Assembly: GCF_030704535.1 (NCBI RefSeq)
Contig: NC_081815.1
Span: forward strand, 5,094,501 to 5,158,500
From: Vitis vinifera
Lineage: Eukaryota; Streptophyta; Magnoliopsida; Vitales; Vitaceae
DNA: 64,000 nt
Direction of reading: 5' to 3'
Positions 23,526 to 35,845 of the stretch are shown piece after piece. The number at the start of each line of letters is the position of its first letter. Position 1 is the first letter of the stretch. A program made the translations under genes and the position numbers. Under the pieces are notes generated by a model that worked only from the letters and a program-made list of their open reading frames with translations, was not told the origin of the DNA and ran no database searches.

Positions 23526-26181
23526 ATCTCCTCGATCTCCAACACATAAAGGAGGAATGTCAATCTATAACCTCATCACATGGATTTCAAACCTACTATG
23601 TCAACGTACAACTAAAGCTTCTGCTTGGGAATAACCTTTGTCAACATGTTTGAAGCATTCTTATTTGTGTTAATCTTCTTCAATTTGACTACATTTCCTT
23701 CAACCGTATCCCTTAATCATTTTAACACCCATTTGTTTTTTAATGATTTTCTTCCTTTAGGAAGTTGTACCAACTCATAGGTTTCATTTTTTTTGTAAGG
23801 AATCCATCTCATCTTGCATAGCTCTCAACCAATTGCTACTATCCTCATGAGACTTGGCTTCTTGAAAACTCTATGGCTCTCTCTCATCAATTACTAATAT
23901 GTACTTAGAGGAGGGATATCTAGTAGAAAGACGATGCTCTCTAATAGACATCCTAGCCTAAGGTACCAAATCCTCATGATGAGGTGATTGCTCCCCATGT
24001 TCAACTGACTCCTATGTAGATATGTCACTTACACCATTTTTTCTTACTAGCTCATCAATTTCCTCCTCTTCATTTCTAGGCTACTCTAATGATAAAGGAA
24101 TAAGTACCAACTTAATGAAGTCATCATTTGTACATTTGGACTTATTAGCTTTGTCAAAATCTCTCAAGTTTTGATCCTCTTGGAAGACCACATCTCTACT
24201 TTTCACCAATTTCTTCTTAATTGGATCTCACAACCTAAATCCAAACCCTTTATCACCATATCCAATAAAGACAAGTGAAATTGTCTCATCATCAAGTTTG
24301 GATCTTTGTTCTTTGAGAACATGCATAAAAGTTTTACACCCAAAGTCGACCCTCAAGTGGGAATAAGAAACATATTTTCCTGTCTACGCCTTCTCTGAAA
24401 CCTCAAAGGTCAATGGACTTATTGGAGATCTGTTTATCAAATAGTAGACAGTCTAAGTAGATTCACCTAAAACACCTTAGACAACTTTGTAGTTTTTAGT
24501 ATACACCTAACCCTCTCAATGATGGTGAGATTCATCCTTTTAGCCACTCCATTATGTTGTGGAATTGTAGAGACTATTTTCTCATGCTTTATACCATTCT
24601 TAGTGCAATAAGTTTCAAAATCTCTTGAGATGTACTCACCTCCATTACAAGACTTGAAATACTTTAATTTCTTTCCAGTCTCTATCTCAACCATGACATG
24701 AAACTGTAGAAAACACTGAAAGACTTGATCCTTTAATCTAAGCAAATAAATCCATACCTTCTTGGTAGGATCATCAATAAAGGTGAAAAGTATTTGTTTC
24801 CTCTAAGAGTTTCCATATCCATAGGGCCATAAACATCAGAGTGTACCAACTCTAACTTCTTCTTAGATCTACAACTAAAGGAAACTCTATGTTGTTTTTT
24901 CATCAAACAATAATCACAAGAAGACAATATTCATTTTTGGCCAAAGGAATTAAGAACTTCCTTACCAAAATTTGTAATCCTTTCTCAGTCATATGCCTTA
25001 ACCTTTTATGTCACAACTCCAAGGAAGTACCCTCTATAGCATATAACTCATCATTACAAACTTTCCTTTGGGTCTTATACAAAGTGCAACATGTTTCTCC
25101 TTTTACAACAACTATTGAACCCCTAGTGGACTTCCATTTGCCTTTTCTAAAGTGGTTTTCATAACCTTGCTTATCTAAGGTAAAACTTGACATTAAATTA
25201 AGGCGTAAATCTGGAACATACCTTACATCTTTCAATGTCAATTTACACCCTGTATTAGTTTCAAAGCAAACATCACTCATCCTTATAATCTTGGAGTGAC
25301 TAGTTTCACATCTTAATTGTGCCAAAGTCTCCAATTCTATAGTTAAAAAACAACTCCTTACTCATCTACATGCAAACACTCATTTGAGAGGAATAAAACT
25401 TCATCACTGTTAGATACAAAAGTTATGGTATTTTTGTCATCTTCTTTTTCCTAATTTTGTCAATTCGGTTCCTTTTTCCAAATTCAACAATTCCTTTTCA
25501 TATGCTCATCTTTTTCACAATGGAAAATTTTGATTTCATCTCTGGACTAGGACCATCCTTCAAACTTGTCATGGTCTTTCTGTCATTTACTCATGTTTCT
25601 TCCTCTACTTTCTATGATGAGGGTTTGTGCAATTTCTGTGTCATAAGCCTTCCTTCTTGTCTCTTTATTAAACAAATTTCCTTTCACAAGCTTCATAAAC
25701 AATGCGTTGTTCGGATCAGAGTTACTAATAGTCACAACAAAAAGTTTCCCAACTGTCTAGTAGTGAACAAAGCAACAAGGAGGCTTGCATCTCATCATCC
25801 ATAACCATTTATAATACTCTAAAAAGCATTCAAGTAATTTATCATTAGCATTTCTTCTTTTAACTTCATGTTCACTAACTTCTTTAACAAGAAAATTTTA
25901 TTCCCAATAATTTTTTGTTCAAACACTGACTCCAATTTCTTCCAAAGATTATAGGCATTTGTTTTATTTGCCACATAATGACATGAGGATGTACCAATTC
26001 ATTGCCTAATATAGGCAGTTGTCTTTTTGTTCATTTTGTTCCATTCCAAATCATAAATTTCTTTGAGCTTGACTTTTTCACCCTCAGGAGTATCTAACAA
26101 ATCTTTGATGGTAAGAATATCTTCCATCATGGACTTCCACGTAGTCCAATTTGAATTGCTAAGTTTTACCAGGAAGGCTAA

Positions 26182-26459
26182 GGTGGTGTTTGTTTTTTTA
26201 CTTAATTCTAAATAGAATATTAATGCTTAATAGTATTAAACATTAGGTTGTTTGTTTTTGTAGTATTTTATTTCTATTAAGTATTAAAAAGAAAAGAAAA
26301 ACCAATATGTTTTTTTTTCCATTTAGAAAAAGCTACATATTTTGGCTTTTTCTATTTAGTAAAAAGCTTATAATAAGTCATGAAAAAGTAGAAAAACGAA
26401 CAATCTAAATTCTGAAAACAAATTACTTTCAGCAAAAAGCCAAAGAAACAAACACCACC
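26182..26459. mobile_element. MITE, Tourist/PIF-Harbinger type, nested in copia gag leader
   Basis: A 278-base element with perfect 14-base terminal inverted repeats, GGTGGTGTTTGTTT on the left and AAACAAACACCACC on the right, flanked by TAA on both sides (26179-26181 and 26460-26462). GG-starting termini and a TAA target duplication are the usual marks of Tourist-like MITEs. It has no coding capacity and must be younger than the copia element that contains it. Confidence 0.85.
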
Positions 26460-26525
26460 TAAGTCCCCTTCTATTTTCATCCCTTTCAAGAATAAGAGTT
26501 CCCAACACCAAGCTCTGATACCACT

Positions 26526-26770
26526 TGTTAGGAATAAAAGTTTCCACAATAAAGCACCACTTGTTGGGAAGTTAAAAGGGTGATCTAGATCATCTGCACA
26601 AGTTGAAGGATTCTTCCACAAAATAACAACTAATCAACAATAATAACAACCTAACAAGAATGAACAATAATAATGCAAGAACATCCAGTGAAAAAACTCT
26701 CCATATTGAGATAAAAAACCATAGAAATTTTTTTTTTTTAAGTCTTCATTGGTTTCTTCACCTTCAAAAC

Positions 26771-26834
<64 letters not shown>

Positions 26835-27118
26835 TTGAGGTAGGAATCAATCACCTCAAAAAACAATGAACTGAAAGATATCATAAAGAAATCATACTAC
26901 ATAGACCTCCCCAAAAAGGTTGATGTAAGAACCTATAACTTTACCCTTGAGCCATGAAACTGTATCCAAGAAAACAACCCTAATTCTCTTTTATTTTCTC
27001 AATCTCCTTTTTCGCAACATACCAAAGCCTTAATGCTATATATATTTGGATTTAGAGAATAGCAAATATAAAATAATCTAACACACAGGCTCTTAGGTTA
27101 GAGAAACTTAGCCCAACA
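26526..27118 (-). repeat. copia LTR (5' LTR of the element)
   Basis: Starts TGTTAGGAATAAAAG and ends TTAGCCCAACA (in + orientation), next to the primer-binding site at 26506-26523. It carries an (AAAT)n/(AT)n microsatellite at 26772-26832 that is much shorter in the other LTR. Confidence 0.85.
26772..26832. repeat. (AAAT)n-(AT)n compound microsatellite
   Basis: About eight TAAA units run directly into about fourteen AT units inside the copia LTR. Confidence 0.92.
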
Positions 27119-27698
27119 AAAATAACTTGGAATGGTAATTCTAGGATATCTCGATGGCTGTGAAAAGCAAAATGGACTTGCAAATGTGACCAAAAAGAAT
27201 AGGAGACAAAACAGGACCAATCCCAAATACCAAATAATATTGGAGTAATTACAGATTTCGAAACGCAACCGTACGTTCTAAAAGCAACTGAATGACCAAA
27301 ACGGAGGTAAAATCATAAAGCTGTAGAAATCCATTTTTTTCCTATTATTTTTCAAATTGGCTGCAAATCAAACTTAGCTTTATAATAGAACACTCCACCC
27401 AACACGTTAACCTTTTATTTAGCACTAGGACAATAGGGATTGAATGGGGGAAGGTAACAGAGGCCAGCACCAGAATCAATCGTCTTCCGTTTCCCATATA
27501 AGACCATTTGATGTAAGGAAAGACATGGATTTCTTGAAAGTTAAAAAACGAGAATTTAGGTAAAGCAGCAACCGCTGCCCTTCACATTTGAAATATAAAG
27601 CTGATAAAATCCTCCCATTTACAAAATGCAGGAAAGTGTTGCCTTAACACTTGATGGCAGAGAATTGATAAATCCTTTCCCAGGGGAAGGGACCATGT

Positions 27699-30600
27699 TC
27701 ATAAAATATCATCTTGTTGTGGGCATAGTAAACCACTGTCAATCGGCAACGAAGGTGGAGTTCCTGGTGGGATATTAGCTGCACCATTCTCACCGGCACA
27801 TATGCACAGAGCCTCTGCATCCCTGAGGGTTGCGTCCAGGTCAATCTGTCCGCTCAACTCGTTTATGAATTTCAGGAGTGTGTCAAAATCCATCTGCTCT
27901 CCCATTATCTTGTTCCGGTACCGCTTCAAGATTGCAACACATACATACAAGTGCAGGTGTTCAGACAAATAGTGTGTCCATAGTACCTCCCACAACTTCA
28001 TGGTTTTCTCATATTCAAATTCCCTGTGATACGTGCAAAACTCACGTCAGGACAGATTAAATAAACGTAAAAGTAACATGGTTTTAAGGAAACTATATTA
28101 TTTATCCCGATAACTTTTAAAGTCACACTACATTATTTATCAACATAGATATCAGGAAAAACAAAAGAAACATATTGGAAATTAAGGATATGTTTGGCAG
28201 TAGTCTTCCACAACAGTTTTCTGTTTTTCAAAAACCTAAAAAGACTGAAAGAGCAAAATTATCAACCAGAAAATGGAAAACATTTTTCTGTTATTAAAAA
28301 TATAAAATGGGATAATTTCTTATAACATATTTTAGTCATTTTCATTTGTTTTCTAAGAGTTATTTTAAAAAATAATTATATAAATATAAAGAATGATCAA
28401 AAATAAAACACTAGACAATTTTCTTTTTAAAAAATATTTAAAATTATAAAGAATAGGTTAAGAGCATTTCAAGTTTTCAAATAAACTTTTATTTTACAAT
28501 AGTACAGTTTTCAAAACAATTCTTAGAAAGTACTTTTCAGAACTGTTTTTTAAAACACTTTCCATAGGGTAAATGTTTTTGGAAATCTCAACAGATTTCA
28601 ACTTCAAGATAGAAAAATAATGTTACAATATTCTCATCAAAATAAAAAACTTAAAACTCAACTCAAAGTTATGATACCAAGCAGTAATATTTGTAAAGAT
28701 TACAACAGCAGCTTCCCCCATCAGTGAGTTACTTAGAGGAGTATTAGGACTGTAGTTGATCATGAGAAAAGCATATACTGCACTCTTAATTAGTTAATTG
28801 TTTGTAGAGGTGTTTTTATAAAATCTTTCAAGAAAATTTTAGATTTTCTCTAATGATTAAAAATGTCATCCTAGTTTGTCCATGCATATCACTGGTAGAG
28901 TGATACTAAAGAGAGGATGTGAACTACAAAAATCTACAAGTATTCTCTTAAATATTGGAGCTGAGTGGAAACTAAGCAAACCAAGTGCATAACATAATTC
29001 CTTCCATCAAAATCATTAAAACTGAACCAAGGGTTTGTTTGGGATTTAAAGCCTGCAGTGATTTTAGAAAACATTTTTAATCTTTTTAATACTTGAAATT
29101 ATTTATCATTTACATGTTAGAAATGCTAGAAACATTTTCTAGAATCACTCTCAACATTTGGTAGTGATTTTAGAAAATGTTTCTAACCTTTTTAACATTT
29201 GAATGATAAAAATTTTAAGTATAAAAAATGTTAGAAACATTTTCTAAAATCACTGTCAAACGGACTCTTATCACTTTTGTCCGTCACACTTCTATATGAA
29301 ACACTTTTATAAAGAACCAATTAGTGTTTTGGAATGAAAAGAAAAGGTGTTTTGAAAATATTTTTATAATGAGATACATAACACAAAAAATTGATTTTGG
29401 GAAGAAGCACTTACCAAATGCTAGTTTAAAAATCACTTTAAGTGATTCTCTAGAGTTTTAAGAGTGATTTTTATAACTTCATCAAATGCCTAACTTTTGC
29501 TAGAAATGCACTTCCAAGCAGTAGAAAGTGCTTCTAACCCTCCAAGAATAACTCCCCACCGACTCTAATGCAATGCTAAAAGTAGAAAGTACGTTTGTTG
29601 ACACAAAAACAAGAAGAACTACTGTGTATTTAAACTAATAAGGGTGATAAGGTATATCAATTAAACTTATAGTAACTCCAATTAAAATATCAAATTTTAA
29701 GCTTCATGACAACCATGTAGTGAGCAACATCAAGCTGCATGTTCCTGCATTTTATAATTAGCTAGTAGAATAACATAAATCCTGAATGAAGGGAGAAAAC
29801 ATGATGAACAAACAGTAAATCCAGGAACCTGAATTTATAATGATCTCACTTGCCTTTTGAACTGTATAAGAACCCAGCGGAAACAAAAGAAATAATTTAG
29901 GCAGTCATTCTGCTTAAAATAATTATGGAGCGGGCTATCTAACAACTCCACCAGCTGTCAACATAACATTGAGAATCAGTAAGGATTAGAAACTCAGAAC
30001 ATGTTATTGTTGTCTACAAAAAGAATTTAGCCGAGGTACCACTGAGACATGAAACTTCAAGCTCACACATTTAAACACCATGGACAAATAAAAAAGTAAC
30101 TGTCTAAACTAAAGCGCATCAGCAGTTCACAGCTTGCGAAGCATCAAAAGGCATAAAGGAAGATTCAGATAATAATTGTAGTATACCTTATTCACTGAGA
30201 TGTCACATGACTACTTTCACTGTTTTGAGAAATTTTTTCTGTTCACATAGAGATTGTGCTTCTATATAAAAGGGGATGGCTCCATAAACAGTTTTGGCAA
30301 TCATTTTTTAGTTACACAGCCCTTTGACATGCCCTTGACTAGTGTGTGCAGCTTTCATAATATACCCAGGTTTGAGACTGAATTTTACCTAATACATGGC
30401 TCATGGGGGAAGCATCATGTATCCGGAGTTTATATCTTCCACATGAGGTGGGGATTGGTTCAAACAGCAGATGCAAGATGTCTCATATGTGTGTGCATGT
30501 TTATTTGGTGTAAACTCTAGATACATGACCTGTTATGTGCATGTGTGTGTGTGAGAGAGAGAGAGAGAGATAAACCTTCGATATCGCAAAAAGTTGAGTG

Positions 30601-33600
30601 TGCATGCCATTTTGGTCTCGATTGAAGTTTGGCCCAAGGCGTTCCATCAGAGCCACAAAACACCAAAATGATTCCGCCTCATCCTTCATTACAAACAATA
30701 TTGGGGACAGAAGATCGCTCATACCCTATAAGACACATAGAGGTTCTTAATAAGCAAGCTCCAACTGTTGATATGGTAGATTGTAGATCCATATATAGGA
30801 GTTAAACCCTATGGATAGGGACCTAAATCATGTAAATATATAATAACTTCATTTACAGCCTTCTTAGATGATTATGGTATTACACTTTAGAATAGGTTCA
30901 GTAGATATTTGGTGTTACTGTATGTTATCATCATATCCCATGTAATGTGCTTTATTTAGAAGCTTTTAAGTCACTGTTGCACAGCAGTGTAGTTTCAGGG
31001 TTCCACCAGTCTTCCAAATTTCCAGTATGGGTTGGTGGATATGCCTTCAACATACAAAATTATATTTGCATGTAGATGGGTCTCATTTTATATTTCAAAG
31101 TTTCTCCAGGCAGTTCCAGATTTTTAATTTTTGTTGAACTTTTTAACTGTTCATAAAACAATTATGTGGCAGGACTGACCAAGAGAAACCAAAATGAAAA
31201 TTAATGCTTAGCAAGTAAAATCAATTTTTCATACAAAATAAATAAATAAATAAACCAAGATGAGAAACACCAAGGATAAGAAGCCACTGCCACTAAGAAG
31301 TCATTACCTGACAGTAACCAAGGTCAAAGTTGTAAAATGAGTATGTCAGCAATATGTCTCGTAAAAGATACACATTTGGATTGTCATCCCCATCGTAGAA
31401 AGATAGCGATCTATCAGTCCTTACCTACAAAATAAATAGAAACAAAAAAGATAGTTTTAAACTGTATATCGCTTTCCCAAGTTACCAGATGGAATCAATT
31501 TAGCAGTTTAAAAACATTGTGCTCACCACATCTTTCTCAATGAGGCCTTTTCTCTCCCTAAATTTTGTAAATCTTTTTGCCTGTTCTGGAGAGATACTCT
31601 GTGGGAACAAAATATGTGTATGTCAGATCATGGAAAAGCCTGCTTAGTAGAAAACCATTTCCAAAGAAAATCACATAATCCTGGTTTGATAGAGAGGAGA
31701 AAGAATCCTTCATTCTGCAGAATGCCACTAAAACTACAAAGGGAAACAACTGTGCTATTGAAAATAGAAATATTCTAATTCAGCTCATGCATTTAAGAAA
31801 ACACAACTGCACATAGAGGAAAAACAACTATATGTAGTTCTATAAAAAAAAAAATGACTTTGGGATAGGCAAAGACAAAATCATATATAAAGCACCTAAA
31901 ACAATGGGGGCACATCCTATGTACAGAGGGTATACAAGAGGTATAAAAGAAAGACACAAGTCATACATAGAATATAAAAGAGGTATAAAAGAAAAAGACA
32001 CAAGCCCCAAAAAAACAGCAAAACTAGAACCTTTTATCCACGGTTCAGATTATCTATAAAGCCCAACAATGTATAATTAATCAATCCAAGTAAAACCCTC
32101 AACCATTCAAAAGGGATTTGATGAGGAGCCCCTTCAACTTTTGATCTGAATATTCTTTTTGACAAAAGATGAAAATTGATATCCAAGAAAACATTTTTTT
32201 GCCATTTCAGTAGCACTAGCAAACAGACAAACTCTTACCATACAAATTTTTTTTTTTTTTTGATAGGCAAAAACAGAAGTTAAATTAAAGAAGGCCAAAA
32301 GGCCGCACCGCATACAAAAGGTATACCAAGCAGCCCCAGGGCCACAGGAACAACAACAAGAACACCTCACCAGCCCTTAAGGGACCGCTATCCACTCCAA
32401 GAAGCCTAGAAGTGAAGAGGACTCCTCTCCCCTATACAACTTAGCCCAACTCCACAAATTACATACAAAAGAGTTCTTGAGAGTCTGAATAGCCAAAAAA
32501 CCCCCTCTAAAAGCTAGCCTATTTCTTTCCTTCCATACCGTCCAAAAAATACATAGCGGAATGGACTTCCATATTTTCTTCCTTTTTTTACCCACAAAAG
32601 AACCCTGCAAACAAAACAACGCCTCTTTGACCCTCTCTGGAAACACCCACTGGATCCCGAATAAGGCAAAGGCGATATCCCAAAGGGTCCTAACCACTGT
32701 ACAGTGTAAAAGAATGTGATTTACATTTTCCTCCTCACAACCACACAAAAAGCAACAATTTGGAAGCTGCCACCCATGCACTTGCAGCCTATCCAATGTG
32801 AGAATTTTTTCCCAAGTAGCCTCCCACGCAAAGAACGCCACTTTGGATGGGACCATATCCACCCAAATATTTTTTCCGGGAAAAACAAGAGGATTAGGGG
32901 CTGCCAACAGATTATAAGCCCCCCGAATCCGAAAACTATCAGAATCCCCCCCTTTCCAAAGCACTGAGTCCTCCTCAGGGGTTACTCTTATGTCCCTTAG
33001 CAGAAACAGCAGATCCTCAATCAGCCCCAGCTCCCAGTCATTAGAATCTCTAACCAAACTGAGATTCCACCCTCCTTGGCCAAGCCTTGGGTCCCACACC
33101 TCGTCCACCGCTGCATTTCTGCAAGCTGCCAAGGCGAAAATCTGAGGAAACGCTTGGGACAGCGCTTCATTACCGCACCAATGATCAGTCCAAAACATAA
33201 CCTTATTCCCCCTCCCCACCTTGAACTTCATGTTGTTCCAGCACCAGCCCATCTCCTTTAAAATCTCCTTCCAAACTCCCACTCCAACAGGCCCCCGGGC
33301 TTCCTTGGATTTCCAACCCCCGCCCTCCAACCCATGCTTCACCCCAATTACCTTCTTCCACAAGACATCCTTCTCTACAGCAAATCTCCAAATCCACTTG
33401 CCCAATAAGGCCTTGTTCAAAGACCCCATCCTCCTTATGCCAAGGCCCCCCTTATCCTTTTGCGTACACACCACCTTCCAATTGACTAAATGGATTTTCC
33501 TAGCCGTGTTTCCCCCTCCCCAAAGAAAATCTCTTTGAAGTTTCTCCAGCCTTTTAACCACAGACTTGGGCATTCTAAAGATGGACATTTGATAGATAGG

Positions 33601-35725
33601 AATGCTAACTAGGGTACTTTTTATCAGGGTGATTCTCCCGCCCTTTGACAAGTATTGTCTTTTCCAACGGGCAAGTCTTCTCCTCATTCTTTCCTCCACC
33701 CCATCCCACATGGGCAAGGCCTTGTGCCGGGCCCCAAGAGGCAGCCCCAAGTATTTAACCGGAAAGCTTCCATTTCTGCAGCCTAACTCCACCGCCATTT
33801 CCTCAACATTATCAATCTCCCCTACTGGAATCAACTCACTCTTGGCCAGATTAATCCTTAACCCAGAAGCCGCTTCAAACCACGCCAAAATCCATCCAAG
33901 ATGTGTTAATTGATCCTTGCTGGCCTCGCAGAAGATAATAGTGTCGTCTGCAAAGAGCAAATGAGACACCATTATCTCCTCCTCCCCTCTGCCTCTAAGT
34001 CTACAACCAGAGATAAAGTTCCCCTGCACTGCCCGCCTTATGAGTGCACTCAGCACTTCCATGCCCAATATAAAAAGATAAGGAGAAATGGGGTCTCCTT
34101 GACGCAGTCCCTTAGAGCTGGAGAAGAAGCCTGCTGGTGCCCCGTTAATAAGGACCGAAAATTTTGCCGTTGAGAAACACCACCACATCCAATCCATCCA
34201 ACGCGACCCAAAGCCCATCTTTTTCAAGACCTTCAAAAGGAAACTCCAGCTGATGCTGTCGTAGGCTTTCTCAATATCCAATTTACACACCAGCCCCTTT
34301 TCTTTCCTCTTTTGCCAATAGTCAACCACCTCATTAGCTATGAGAGAGGCGTCTAGAATTTGTCTCCCCCTTACAAACGCATTCTGATCAACCGAGACCA
34401 CCTTGTCTAACACCATTTTCAGCCTATTGGCCAACACTTTGGCCATAAGCTTGTACAGCCCCCCTAACAGGCTGATAGGCCGAAACTCCCCTAGGTCCTC
34501 AGCCCCACCTTTTTTTGGAATGATGACCAAGAAAGTGGCGTTCAAGCTTTTAGCGAAAGACTTCTGATCATATAATTCCTGGAACAGCTTACCATACAAA
34601 TATCAAAATCTAAAACTCAATCTATGTGAGTTTGGATCCCATGAAACCTTTCATATCATGCCCAAGTGCCTCTAAAGGCCTACTCTGAGGGAACATTCAT
34701 CTATCCCAATCTGAGGGAACGCTCATCACAAGTGTGCATGCTTTGCATTAAAAAATGGAAGAAGATATGACAAAATATGTTTAAGATTAGTTGCAAACCT
34801 GCCATTGTTGTTTTACAGTCTCGTACTCTGACTTTTTAATTGACACAAGATATTCCCTCTCTGCAGATGTTGAATCATATGCATGGTATCCCAACAAGAA
34901 TGTCCAGACCTATGAACATAACAATGAGTTTTGACAACAAGTGAGGTTTGACAACAAGTGTGCTCAACCAAAAAAAAAAATAGTCTAGCTACAAGGTACA
35001 AACCTCTTTCCGCAAACTGTGCTCAATTCCCCCATAAAATATTCTCTTTCTTAAAGCTTTTGAATCCATGATTCGCCCTTCAGAATCTAAGAAAGTGGCC
35101 CACTGCAAATACAATTGAAACTTTGTGAGAGATAAAGCATTATCCATGTTTATGCTGAGGCGAATGTTCTCGAAAGAACCAAAATGAGATACAAAGCAAC
35201 TCCAAAAGTCCACAGTTACGGATCAATGACAGCAAAACATGGTTAAACTAAGAACATGGAAGGAATTCCTTGACATTTGTAGGTCTGTCCAAAAGAGAAC
35301 TGTGATAAAATTCTAACTGATGAAAAAGAAACTATCAACATCATAACAATTCAATATTGAAACGAGTCACATCAACACATATGACTTAAACAAAGTACTT
35401 TAACAATAAATAATGGTGTTATGGCATTAAATACAAGGCGTGAAGCAGAACTGGGATGACAACCTTGCATGCAGTGCATGCAGAAAGCAATTGCTTAAAC
35501 AATAGAGAATAAATGTTATAGCATTCAAGGAAATAAATGAAATAGAAATAGGTGCTTTAACAATAAATAATGGTGTTATGACATTAAATACAAGGCGTGA
35601 TGCAGAACTGGGATGACAACCTTGCATGCAGTGCATGCAGAAAGCAATTGCTTAAACAATAGAGAATAAATGTTATAGCATTTAAGGAAATAAATGAAAT
35701 AGAAATAGGTTCACCACATTGCAAG

Positions 35726-35765
<40 letters not shown>

Positions 35766-35796
35766 TTATAAGACCATTGCAAGCATTAATACAACA

Positions 35797-35845
<49 letters not shown>

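Larger units (their letters stand above)
22951..27118 (-). mobile_element. Ty1/copia element with both LTRs, internally deleted
   Basis: The 3' LTR (in element orientation) is 22951-23525 and the 5' LTR 26526-27118. Both begin TGTT and end CCAACA in + orientation, and AAAAT flanks the element at 22946-22950 and 27119-27123. The tRNA-iMet primer site TGGTATCAGAGCTTGGTG lies on the minus strand at 26506-26523, two bases inside the LTR. Reading leftward: gag at about 26160-25480 (NWTTWKSMMEDILTIKDLLD, and a zinc-knuckle remnant near 25500), pre-integrase at 25334-25011 (KLTLKDVRYVPDLRLNLMS), integrase at 24927-24467 (LELVHSDVYGPM, then IPQHNGVAKRMN), and the start of reverse transcriptase near 23870-23700 (NWLRAMQDEMDSLQKNETYE). 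Most RT and all RNase H are missing, and frames are broken. Copy A lacks it, so it inserted after the duplication. Confidence 0.92.
20455..31036. repeat. segmental duplication, copy B (MYB-B + TBC 3' end)
   Basis: This is the partner of 1985-11822. It contains the MYB-B promoter and gene, then (after a private copia insertion at 22951-27118) the true 3' end of the TBC gene: exons 15, 14 and 13 and part of intron 12. Because the complete TBC gene continues beyond 31036 only here, copy B is the more complete locus and copy A probably derives from it or from a shared ancestor by a duplication that cut through intron 12. Confidence 0.9.

Noticed and set aside
26506..26523. tRNA-Met-like 18 bases
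   Set aside because: It is the primer-binding site of the copia element, not a tRNA gene; the same applies to 19073-19090.
33203..34173. Several open frames of 60-105 codons on the + strand opposite the LINE
   Set aside because: They are antisense shadows of the long LINE reverse transcriptase frame.
34588..34601. Extension of the LINE reading frame upstream into CTTACCATACAAAT
   Set aside because: This is the target-site duplication, host DNA. The LINE has no start codon of its own.
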